From assembly GCA_003344405.1 (NCBI GenBank), contig NOWV01000285.1:1-64000 (forward strand): a DNA stretch of 64,000 bases, in the 5' to 3' direction. Below the pieces are notes generated by a model. It did not search any database. It had not been told where the DNA came from and saw only the letters and a program-made list of their open reading frames with translations. A program made the position numbers and the translations under genes. Below, piece by piece: positions 10,001-19,950 of the stretch (its first letter is position 1; each line of letters begins with the position of its first letter). This DNA is from Trichoplax sp. H2 (Eukaryota > Placozoa > Uniplacotomia > Trichoplacea).

Positions 10001-11550
10001 TTATCGATATGAATTTTGTTTATGTTAGCTATCTTTAAAAAGCGATGAACAGAATCTTTTACCATATATTCAGCTTCATAATTACCACTTATTGCTTGTA
10101 TCATGGCCTTAATAGCTTCTAACATCCACGTACCACAAGTTGCATTTTCTTCCTGTTTTAGCTCTTCTGATGACAAGTCAATGGTATTCCAATTGCGATA
10201 TTTTTCAGTCATAAACTTCTTAACGACACTTTGAGTTTCTGTACTTTGCCCAAGTGAATCAAAGAAGTACGAAGACTGAGAATTCTTATCGATAACCAGT
10301 GCAACCCAGTGATCATTCCTCAATTTGAAAGGTGAAATAGTAAAACGCTTTCGCTTTATGCGGGTTGGAAGATTATCTTTAACAAACGGTTTCCCGTTTA
10401 CAACAATTACTGGTAAGATGTGGTAACTATCTGATTGATCCCAATTTGCTAACAAATCCAGTATGGTCGTATCGTTAAGAAATTTTTGATCTGGCTTTTG
10501 GGAAACTTTACTTATATGGACGTTAAGGGAATGAACTTTCTTGATCTGAATTTTCTTCAAACAGTCACCTACAATCGTCCTAATTTGATTCTCATCAGTA
10601 TTGGCCTGTCTTGCTTGTATAATGATTTTAATCGCTTCTAATAGCAGCGTACCACAAGTGCTATCGTTACTCATTTGCTTACACGGCACCGTAACCAAGT
10701 TAATAAGTTTGGGATTGCTAAAGGACCGATCAACGATTTCTTTAACAACACTAAAGTTTGGATCCTTCTCGTCTAGCGAGCTAAAAACGAATACACTTTG
10801 TTTCGTTTGAAATATTTGATCAATCACCAACACACCCCAATGACGATCCCCAAACCGGATTGGGACAATAATAAAGCGTTTATCCTTATTATGATCTTTG
10901 ATTTGTAAGCAGGCTGGTAATAGAATATTAATCTCTACTACTGGTAATAAATGATACGAAATGAGATACCTGCTATTAAGAGAGTGATCTATGGTATCTT
11001 TGAGCAAGCCGTTGTTCGATGAATTTCTTAGGATTTCCTCATGATCTCCCTTGATATCAGAGTTCTTTAAAGCCTTGCAAATCGATTTCTTTACGTGATT
11101 AATTAAGTAACTTTCGTCTATAATAGCGTGAATAGCTTCCAGCATTCGTGTGCTACATGTACTTTTATCTTTCTGTAATGGCTCGGTAAATGATAAGTCG
11201 AAAATGTCTGATTTAGGTCCAGCAATAGCTCGTTCGATGATACTTTTAACTACCTGTAATCTATTTTTATTTGTGCCAAGTGAATCAAAATAGAAAAGTA
11301 GTGATTTGAACGGAAAATTTTGCTTGATAATTAATACCACCCATTCTTTCGTTTTAAACACTATAGGGGCAATGATGAAGCGACTTTTACTCTTGATTGA
11401 AAATTTTATTCGCTCGACTAAAAGATTCATTTTAATATTATCGGGAGCATCAACGGCTGGTAAGATATCATCGAAGCTGTCATTGAGAAGGCCCTTATAC
11501 TTGGTATATAACAAATAGCCGATATCATCCTTGTTGAGCCACTCGTCCAT
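7096..11550 (-). CDS. four tandem Ulp1/SENP-like C48 peptidase domains fused to an ABC-type ATPase and DUF4435/TOPRIM-like nuclease
   Basis: Intronless, 1484 aa. The ATG at 11548-11550 is the first after an in-frame TAA 15 nt upstream. Residues 1-710 hold four Ulp1-like repeats, each with an H-W...D-S...Q...C-G layout. Repeat 1 has E69 in place of His, D89, Q126 and C132. Repeat 2 has H237, S257 in place of Asp, Q292 one residue out of register, and C299. Repeat 3 has H414, D431, Q466 and C472, a full catalytic set. Repeat 4 has H593, D613, N647 in place of Gln, and C653. The ATPase follows: Walker A GKNGCGKT (753-760), signature LSPGERLELL (965-974), Walker B ILLDEPDAHLHP (994-1005) and H1032. 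The TOPRIM-like part has E1090, D1177/D1179 in GLVDNDN, and RYSLEN (1195-1200). A low-complexity Gln/Asn patch spans about 1327-1360. C48 peptidases cleave SUMO, NEDD8 or ubiquitin-like proteins. The ATPase-DUF4435 body resembles bacterial PARIS/OLD nucleases. A protease-sensing, ATP-gated nuclease is an inference; I know of no described protein with this architecture. Confidence 0.85.
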   Translation of the reverse strand: MDEWLNKDDIGYLLYTKYKGLLNDSFDDILPAVDAPDNIKMNLLVERIKFSIKSKSRFIIAPIVFKTKEWVVLIIKQNFPFKSLLFYFDSLGTNKNRLQVVKSIIERAIAGPKSDIFDLSFTEPLQKDKSTCSTRMLEAIHAIIDESYLINHVKKSICKALKNSDIKGDHEEILRNSSNNGLLKDTIDHSLNSRYLISYHLLPVVEINILLPACLQIKDHNKDKRFIIVPIRFGDRHWGVLVIDQIFQTKQSVFVFSSLDEKDPNFSVVKEIVDRSFSNPKLINLVTVPCKQMSNDSTCGTLLLEAIKIIIQARQANTDENQIRTIVGDCLKKIQIKKVHSLNVHISKVSQKPDQKFLNDTTILDLLANWDQSDSYHILPVIVVNGKPFVKDNLPTRIKRKRFTISPFKLRNDHWVALVIDKNSQSSYFFDSLGQSTETQSVVKKFMTEKYRNWNTIDLSSEELKQEENATCGTWMLEAIKAMIQAISGNYEAEYMVKDSVHRFLKIANINKIHIDNLTKQRQYSDEKDKDVINDGYLGIDDLRHLLHSSLIPYKVLSAMTVKDSNLSKLIIKSMKSNDKHCIIAPIQIENNHWVALVIKQNIGAKPSVFYFDSHSTYEDNLRDIRQNIDQNGKKFDIVVLEFKRNNRCNYACGIQMMEAINCIINEVANGPTDGQIIKVNVCKSLAKKNIEEIHKNNLQIKNVKLCEGFSDKECRKPGYLVRMQFMDNKTNVKNLHAPFCWRNIPKLAVITGKNGCGKTALLDAIRQGHDTKTDKSVKQDYGIELDVSGDSGCNLPQIYAHSADSKFVGSSMRTYGDSYKASENSNDLALDLIFYNKSKKEQKPYTLKFPKYESLFDQIIKQVDDMDKFSSIENLGRDYQTIFDHELEECINGQVGLHLTSYATLDQYPKYLLENGTKLQDLNDHLNRNGFKYILSNDCLENDKFSQLMLNIESDSKNIKSEDLSPGERLELLTLLWRFETKVWKKSNVGAIILLDEPDAHLHPGLVKEMIETIKTKLISKLDIQIIMTTHSPTTVSLVPQDSIYIISEDSSRRKQVKIEKAKSKEQAIQLLTSEFVHVSLPFRLIFVEATDDEHFYQMIVNKLIQKQLFIPSIPLKFHSHGYSLKKHSPDEDGNITTEDSSRQIVERLVGFCADPKIAKENRDYSLTGFIFGLVDNDNMGKSTLNNIKCLEDRYSLENYIYDPVYLYYYFRKKDNLVEIEKEVNSKLGLKSHPVRLSKYCEDGDTKTNTRVLQIIIDIIYDKLVKTIEGFVLLNKTINFADLALKLISYRNNIKVLTGKLSENEEFAQKIEKDMKILKQKCKLNNNQSYEKDNDQNNIQNLAQGNSQGNKQGYFQGQLIHKIEIILENMNAECKDFDHKLKGLYDYADSINKAIGRLKRNSFLEDGDTLIPDRIQISFEKKIILSYPKVILKMRGHDLVMFYKETFKSMPNASNMIRFLRNENFLIPSDLVKILKELQTSHV

Positions 11551-12346
11551 TTTTCCGATGGTTTATGTGCAGCCTGAACTTCTACACCTGCTTAAATTAA
11601 ATGGCGATAGGTATAGTTCCAATACTAATTCGACTAGATTGTAATATAAGAGTATGTACTCATATCAACAATTACTGTATAATTATTTAGTCTTTTCATG
11701 ACTTTCATCAACTCTGGTGATGCGGTACAGTAGAATCAATTAACATTTACATCTGAATTGATCCAATCAATGATTGGAATCACGTGCTAGATTACCCGCG
11801 ATTGTCTTAACAAATCTCATCGTACCGTAGATCAAAATTAATATTTACATTTGAATTAATTTAGTGTAATGATTGGTTAGCATATATCATGTTATTCAAT
11901 AAATAAGCAAAAGTACAAAATAATCAATATGTCAGTGCCTTTAAATAAGCACTTCCATATCGACACAAATAGTTTATATGCAACCATTTAAGAATTTCGA
12001 TGTGTTGACGTAGATCTCCCATTTCTATTTCTATATGACATAAATGAATTTATCATCATCCTTCACAACTCGTAATTATAACCATCGATTAGTTTCGAAA
12101 TTTTTCTACATTAATGAACTGACAAGAATAAAATGTACGGTCGTAGCCTGGAAGCGTAAACTGTTAATCAACAAATAGATATATATAATGTCAACTATAT
12201 ATAAACTATAAATCTTAAACCTTTACAAATCTCTGAGCTAGTTTAAGTAGTTTACAGTAGGATATTCATAGTTATTTGTAAACAATTCTTGAGATATTTA
12301 AGGAAATCCAATAGTGAAATGATTAATTATTCCCACGATAGTCGAA
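11551..12346. other. intergenic, upstream flank of the large fusion gene
   Basis: No gene, RNA or convincing core promoter was recognised. The sequence is AT-rich with many stops in all frames. The 5' untranslated region and promoter of the 1484-aa gene must lie here, but I could not identify a TATA box or initiator with confidence. Confidence 0.4.
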
Positions 12347-12590
12347 AATGTCTTGCTGTATCGTCTGATTACTTATTATTTTGAAATTTAAAATAAATCA
12401 ATCGAATTGATGTAAGTGGTTTCTTTATTAAATACTATCACATTATCTGAAAATTCTATCAGAATGACCGATAAATTTATGAATTAAAGTCAATGAAATT
12501 ATTGCTGGCCTCATAAATCGTTTCATATTGACTACCTGTAGGGTAAAGCATTCATCTTTATTGTAAAACTTTTAGGGATTAAATGTGAAA
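12347..12590 (-). pseudogene. second copy of the 5.2-5.5 kb duplicated block (C-terminal family remnant)
   Basis: Same orientation and length as 5233-5480, at roughly 80 percent identity by eye. Over a 29-codon stretch of one minus-strand frame many differences fall at third positions (for example CCG/CCA, GCG/GCA, ATC/ATT, TCG/TCA), hinting that the ancestor was coding. Both copies now have stops in every frame. With the weaker similarity at 13435-13560 it extends the gene family array upstream of the intact fusion gene. Confidence 0.5.
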
Positions 12591-13157
12591 TAGAAATTTT
12601 GCAAAGCCTAATTTATATTGCAAAAGTAAAGAGAAACAATTTTTATATTACTTTTGGATCGCTGGTCAGTTCATTTGGTGTTATTTTTTTAGTTCAATAT
12701 TTAAACAGAGGCGACACAAACAAGATTAATTGCTGCTAGGCCTTCGGGAATAATAGGATGGCAGATGATAATGTTACTTATAGATTTCAGTAGGAGTTTA
12801 ATCAATGCTGTTCCGAATCTTTCGTAAATATTACATTCATCACCCATCTATTTACATATATCACAATTCAAATCCATGGTTACTTTAATTAAAAAATGGT
12901 GAAACAGATCTTACTAAGCCATGAAGAGATGGGAAAGGAAAAATGTCTACGAATTAATAGAAGATAAAGACTGTATATTTTGAAAAAAATATTACGTAAT
13001 CTTATCCTAAAGCGACATGAAACATAATAGTTAAGCTCTATAAGTTGATCTTTGCAACCTTATCAGACAAAATAAAACAATTAACGATTTTCTTTAAAGA
13101 AGCATTTGTGATGCCTATCGAAGTAATAAACTTATTTAAGTAGCTTGTAAAATCTGA

Positions 13158-13367
13158 AATTTACAATGGCAATCCATCAATGAACTCGAAAAACGGAAAG
13201 GAACAACCGACAGCGAAGATCTTCCCTCTGCACGCGAAAGTAAAAAACTAAGTACTAGTTTGATCGATGCGAATAACATTGAACTCGTTGTACCTGCAGA
13301 TATTTTTATTCCGTCAAGAAATAGGATGCATTATGAAATAGACAATTATGAAAATGAAATTTACTAA
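13158..13367 (+). other. coding-like open stretch without a start codon near its beginning
   Basis: Sixty-nine sense codons between an in-frame TGA (13155-13157) and a TAA (13365-13367). Composition is unlike the surroundings: richer in GC and purines, with a peptide high in Glu, Lys, Ser and Asp (INELEKRKGTTDSEDLP near the start). The only Met lies late, so it cannot be a complete gene as read. It may be an orphaned exon, a decayed fragment of an unknown gene on the opposite strand to the defence-like array, or chance. I do not recognise it. Confidence 0.25.
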
Positions 13368-13434
13368 ATTAAGATAAACTACTGATACAGCTTTGTTGTG
13401 TTTGGCTGTTTCTAATTAAGCTATTCCCAGTTCG

Positions 13435-13560
13435 TGTTGCATTGCCTTTTCAATCTTAATCTTATGACAGCGTTCCCGTACCCAATATTCTAACATATAT
13501 AATTACATAACGATACTTTAAGCTTTCTAGTACCCTCAGATATGATAGGCTTACAAAAGA
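13435..13560 (-). pseudogene. weak remnant of the ATPase/TOPRIM linker region
   Basis: The segment containing TTGCCTTTTCAATCTTAATC matches the linker following the ATPase in the intact gene (near 8360-8380, encoding KIEKAK). Its continuation (CCCAATATTCTAACATAT...AAGCTTTCTAGTACCCTC) resembles the same position in the 5735-6488 remnant (about 6205-6260). It is heavily mutated. The rest of this copy is not recognisable apart from the block at 12347-12590. Confidence 0.4.
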
Positions 13561-16500
13561 TTCTTTATAGCACTTCGTAAATGAACAGCAAAAGTCTAAC
13601 ATGTGTAACTTAAAGCAAATCCTATCGGTAACTGTTGTACTCCAATATTAATTGATGCTTAAGATCAAATACGTTTTAATGGCTATTTGAAGTGATTTCT
13701 GTGTTATCGCTTTCTCATTATGACGAATTATTAAATACACTTTAATCTTAAGAATTCCACTTTAGTCTATGGAATTACTGAAAACAATACAGCAGTGTAA
13801 TTCAGCAACGAAGCTATGATTTGCGTGGTTAACAAAATACAAATAGTAATGTTTAGCCGGAAAATATCCAGTCTTTATTAGGCTTAACTTATCCATTAGC
13901 GCAATGATAAATCTACATAATACTGTACCTTCATTAAACTATTAAAGTAAGCGAAATTGTAATAATATATTAAGGACATTATATAATGAAATTAATACGA
14001 CATAATATATAAACTGCCATAGATGACTTGAGTAATTGATTATTGGGTTTTATTAGTTGTACGTTGACTTATCAAAGTACATTACATCAAATTAAGTCCT
14101 TAATTTAACGGCTTGGAGTTTTATAGCTAGTGTTATAGTAGGTATTAGTCAGTCTTATAATGGAGGTCTTACACCAGTTTCAAAGCGTTTCTGTAAATCC
14201 AGAAGCCATAATATCGATGCAGATATTCATAAGTAAAAGGAGAATTCAACAAAAACAAGGATAAATAATGCATCTTATGCGTGTATGTTAAGCATAAATT
14301 TTGGTTAATGGATGGAAAAGGCCACTGGCTTTAGACTATCAGTAAAAATATGCTAACCAAGACTCACTTTTCAATCTTATTTCTATGTTACTGTATCCGG
14401 TATCAAAGGGAAATCAAAAACAATTGCAATGCTGCGAGGTGCGATGCAAAACACTAATGCATAGTACAACATTCTATAGCCAAAGACTTTTTTCCATACA
14501 GTGGTGCGAGTAGGAAATTCTTGTTGCACTCAGCTGCTGCAGCTGCAAGTATCCATCCACATCTTCAATTCAAAAATTAAAGGGAAAAGTATGTAAAATG
14601 TATTTCAATCCTTTGCCTACAAATCTTTTCGCTCTATTTTACAACAAACTATTCTTTAACAATCTTACTCCTGTAACAGTTCTGTAAGGATTATTTACCA
14701 AATTTTGTTCGAATCCTTGGAGTTTTACTTAATAGGTTTAACTTACAATTGTAGCTTCTAGTGTTTTGCATTTGAACAAATGCAGTACACTGGTAGCTTC
14801 TACTTTGACGATTATAACACATTTTAATTACACAAATTGTACTTTCTCAGTTCTCTCGTTGGGCATGATCTTATCCTCAAATAAAAGTTGTACACCGTTG
14901 TATCGTGAGCTATTCTTGGTCTTATAAAACAATGTAAAATTGGTTTTCGTCTCTGGATTTCTATAATTAAACTAGCTCTCTAGTTGTTTATTATAAGCTT
15001 TATTCCAAAAATGGATACTACTAGTCTCTCGTACACTTACATAAAAGGCAGTTAAAAAGCAAGCAATCACCTGCCTAAGAAGCTATAATTAACAATCTAG
15101 CAACCCTATCACTTATATAGATAGAGATCTACTAGCACAGTAGTCTACATGCTTCTATTACGATGTAGTTGAACCATGATAATTAGATTGAATCAACAGG
15201 CTCTTATTTTAAAATTGTAAATCAAGCTTATCGTCCTTTTGTACTCCAGAAAGTACAAATCAAAACTGAGGTATAAGAATAATAATTCCTGGACTATAGC
15301 TGTTCATAATAAGTAACTTGAACATATATTTCCAATTTAGTTTATAACCCTTGCCTTTACCACTACAAAAAGGTGAAAATTATTAGTGACGAGTTATCAA
15401 TTATGATATACTGCCTCATATATAGTACTCAGCAAATTTCGTTAATCTTTCTTACTGTTACCTAAGAGTAGACGAAATTTCGGTTTAGTTCAGCGGCTAT
15501 CTCAATGCATATAATGATTTAAAGGAATGATTAAGTAACGTAGCAGGATTTAGGTGTAAGAGAAGGTTATCAATAAAATAGATGATTAGTTATAAATTGT
15601 GATTATATTACATAATGCTCAAGCTTAGCTTACTATTAGTCTTCTATTACTATCTGAAAGAAACTTTATAAGTGCAAGAATATTTCGACTTGATATTCTG
15701 CTACTAAACTGACTAGTATCGGTTGCTTAGGTGGCACATACATATATAATAGCGAAAACTTTTATCGAGTAGAGAGTTCAGTAAAGCGGTTGGTTATCAT
15801 ATTGACAGTATACTAATAATATGGACAATAATTATCGTAGAGGAGTTAAGTAAATCTAACAGTTTCAGCTTGTGATAAATTAATTAATAGTATAAACAAA
15901 GAAATTATCGGAAATTTGCACATTGTATCAAAATTATTCCTAGTATATTAATAAAAACCAACAAATTTATAAATTGAGTTTATAAATCTTCAACTTTGCT
16001 TATAATTTTCTATTCTATTCAGTATCCGTCGCACCACTAAAATGGTCATTGATGAATAATGGAAAATTCTGTATGGTGTAAGTAGTTATAGCAAATACTA
16101 ACGATGCTATTAAAACGAAACGTAAAATCTCTAATTATCAAAATTATGTTATCAGTACACGGATGATTAACTAGTCATAAGTCAAATCTATCTCGCTATG
16201 AGATATTATGAAATCTAGCTGGTATACGGGTATATGATATGAAATAATAATGATGTCATTACTATACGGTATAACAATAAAATAAGCGAGTCTGGTTCAA
16301 AATTGTCAGCAATCAGTTGCTTTAATATAACATTTAATGATAATTTTCTATTTTAATTTACACATAGTGATATGTATGCTTTTGAGAATTAAACTATATG
16401 TTTCATTAACTTTGTAGAGCGCAATGGGATAGACAAAATTAAAAATTTAATTTTCTTCTAGTTTTAGACAGAGAAACAAATATACTAACTGCACCATCTG

Positions 16501-18689
16501 TACGTATACGATAATACGCATCGAGTAGATTAAAAAATAATTAATTACGATTTTTCTCTTTTATATTCTCTAAAAAAGTGAAAATGATATCACAATGAAA
16601 ATTAATTAAAAAGCTTTTAGTAAATAATATTAGTTACGTTGCTGAAGGATAGAATAGAAAAGAATTATATCGCATTTCGTTTCAATACGATTCCCAAATG
16701 CTAACCTTAGTTACGATAATAACATAGCTATCCTCAAATCTCTTCATTGATAGAGGACGGAATGGTAATTTAAATAACAAGAAATTAACAACATTTATGG
16801 GAAATGATTCATTTCAAATAATAGCGCTATTGTATAATAAAACTAACATATCAAGCTTCAATATAGATAGTATGAACTGAAACCACCGTTATGATAAAGC
16901 AAAATCGATTACCTACATAATAATCAAAGCAATCGAAAGCAAAAAGAAATATTCATTTTTATTTAATCCGCTATTGTCCTAATGTGATATTCTTAGAATC
17001 GATTTCGCGTATTACATTTCAATAACGGTTAACTTATAAAATCGGTTCTCTTACCAACTTCTTGAAGTCATCTCGTCTTTCTGCACGATTCGATCTGTAC
17101 ATTTGATATCAGCATACACGTATGTAGATGTGAAACTACGTATAATGTGGCTGAAGAACGAAAAAATATAAATTGTACCTTAAATACAATTTTTTCTAAC
17201 ACTTAAACTCTTTCGGGAAAACTCCCTATAAAACTCCCTATAAAATTGTTTAGGCAAACATTAATCAATCTTGAATTTTAATTAGTGAATAATTGTACAT
17301 AATTCTCCGGATTATTCGCCTATTTCATTCTACCATAGCATTGTTTTCATTATATCTATAGAATTTCGTATTTAATAAAAATTTTATCTAATTAACTTTT
17401 TGACAAATGGAAATTGTTAGTCTAACCTTTTCTTTCAGTTAAATTCTGTAAAATTTTGTTTTTTGAGGCTTAAAAGTCTACTTCTTAAACTGGTCTTCTT
17501 GGAATTATTATACATTATCATTAACTTAAAAGGTTACTAAATAAGATAATTACGAATTTTATGACGCCTACATACGTGGTGCTGATACAAACTAAATTAT
17601 GAAATTATGGCAATGCCAACAATAATATAAAAGCAACTGTATTAATTTCATTACATCAAGTTATTGAAAGATACTATCTAAATTTATTCTGGCAATTGTT
17701 TACTTTTCTTGACTTTATTAAGTTATTTGTTCTTAATTACGACAATTATTCGTCTTTGGTATTGTCATGGTACTGCGTTACCAATTAAATAGTTATTGAT
17801 TTGTGAATAATGAATACCTTGAATAGTCTAGATAAGGTCATATTCTATATTTGATATTTAATTTTGGTGAGCTTGTAATTAATATTGCAGCAGTGAAATA
17901 ATGGTATAAAATACAAAGCATTGCGAGTTAATTTACTGTAGATTGAAAGGTACGTTAAGTTCTAATAGTTGAACTGCACATGGTCGGAGGATGAGTATTT
18001 TAACACCTGATAGCCCATAGCTACTTAGGTCCCAGAATATCTACATATCTATAAGCTAAAGTACATAAATTTACTCCAGTTAACACTGAAATTCATTATA
18101 TGAATCGATTTTAGCGCCTGTGGTAGTAGAATAAAAGTAGCAATTGCTTCAGTATACAGGAGTCGTAACGTAAAGAAAAGTGTAGCAATTAATCAGTACC
18201 TGCGGAGTACAGCCGAGAAATGAAATTCTCATATTTCGCAGGCATAGAGACTGGAAATACTGGGAAAGTAGCCCTAGTTATCGTGCTTACGCTAAAGTTC
18301 TTTGCAAATCTTTCCCCATAAGTGAGCGTTGTGACAGGTACATGCAGTATAATGGTACAGTTAAATAACAGATTCTTAATATTCTACGCTAAGTTGATAA
18401 AGAACTCGATGGTAGTTTTGCTAAAAATTTTATGCTAGCTGTATTACAAAGGTTCTTTCCGACGCACCCATTATGAATACTTTGGCTGATTAATTATGGA
18501 GGTGGTATTAAATATAAAATTCAATCCCTTTTTCTTTACCTTTTCAACTCAACATAGTGCTACTTGCATATTTATTAGAGAATAACTTATAGCGATTAAA
18601 AAACATCACAAATCATTTCGTTCATTAGTTTACACGAGGACCTTCATAGGAAACACGTACAGTAGTAAGAATCACATTAAATAAAATTA

Positions 18690-19950
18690 GTTATAATAAA
18701 GAATGATATAATTTATTGTCAACAGTCGTTATTTAGCTGTCTATCGATCAATGATATTATAATTTATCTGGTAGGGCTGGCGATAAACAACCACAGCGAA
18801 TAAAGTAAGATGCAACAAATCTATTATCATTTACAACTAACCATTGTTGTCTGTAATCATCTCATAACGGTCTATCGAGCTACAAATATACTTGAAACGA
18901 GATATTTGTATATAACTACGTCAAATAAAATTCATGATAAAGATACTACAGGATCATCGTTTTGTATTTGTTTCATTTATTAAAAATTAACATTAACTAA
19001 ATTATTAGCAATCATTCCGTAATTACTAACCTGGTTTTAAGCTTATAACAAATTAGTTACTAGCATATAGCCTGCAAATTGAAATTAGGTATAAGAAAGA
19101 TACTGCATAATAATCAGATTGTAAGTTATTTGTTAACAATTAATATCATGTTGTTTATCAGCCTTTACTCTTTAACTGTTCTCCAGTGTGCATGTTTATC
19201 AGAATACTTACATAATAAATGATTATACGAAATAATAATCATCCTATAATTTACTTTGCTAATAAAAGCATCACGTTATCCTAGCTGATTATTCCATAAC
19301 TGCTTCCCAGGCTGTAAGTTTCTCAGAAGAGGGCTAGAGTATGGTTGTGTCAAATGAAGTTGAATATGCCGTAACAGCAATAAAGATACTTTAGAATAAT
19401 TAGGTCATAATTTATTGGCGAATAATTAAAATCAAGTTATTATCGCCACTTATTCTTTAATTGTTTCTTAAAGTAAAAAGTTAATAATAAGGCTACCTCG
19501 AAGGTTTAATAAAAATCACTAAAATTTATCGTCTTTATAATAACAACAGCCCTTCTGTAATTGGCAACCTTTTTGTAGATTATATGAATTTCAAAAAAGT
19601 AACTTAATAGTTACTAACCATAGCTAATTAATACAGTATGAATAAGATCAGGTAAGCTATGGAAAGTACTTAAAACCAATCATCATGTTGAAAATGTCTA
19701 TTAAATCATGCATTTATAAGAAATTAGTTTATAGTAAATAATTATGGTAGATAAGGTAAAGCAATATATGATAATAATCCTATAATTTACAGCTAGTAAT
19801 CATTTTCAGCTGTTATCCTGAAATTGTCTATCGAATTACGTATTTATAAGAAATTAGATGATGATAGGTAATCATACCCTATGAGGTTAAGGAACATAAT
19901 ATAGATCTTATAGTTTACAGCAAATTGTTACGTAAATACTCATAGTCTTT
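18690..19950. repeat. diverged tandem repeats, unit about 130-150 bp
   Basis: Related words recur at roughly 135-150 bp spacing: an ATAATAATC...ATAATTTAC box, a following TAATCA/GTTATC box and a TGTCTATCGA-like box. The clearest pair is about 19690-19795 and 19820-19915, which share TGTCTAT...TTTATAAGAAATTAG and TATAATTTACAG/TATAGTTTACAG. Units near 18700, 18825, 19105, 19240 and 19390 are weaker. This looks like an old minisatellite; I see no coding function. Confidence 0.45.

Noticed and set aside
7096-11550. Bacterial contamination or an endosymbiont contig as the source of the fusion gene
   Set aside because: No Shine-Dalgarno or operon structure, no bacterial neighbours, base composition like the flanks, decayed relatives interspersed in animal-like intergenic DNA, and no gap between it and MEX3. 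Long-read confirmation would still be useful.
18198-18242. Nested inverted repeats (CCTGCG/CGCAGG around GAGAA/TTCTC) considered as a structured RNA or tRNA
   Set aside because: No tRNA A or B box, no anticodon-arm geometry and no known RNA motif.
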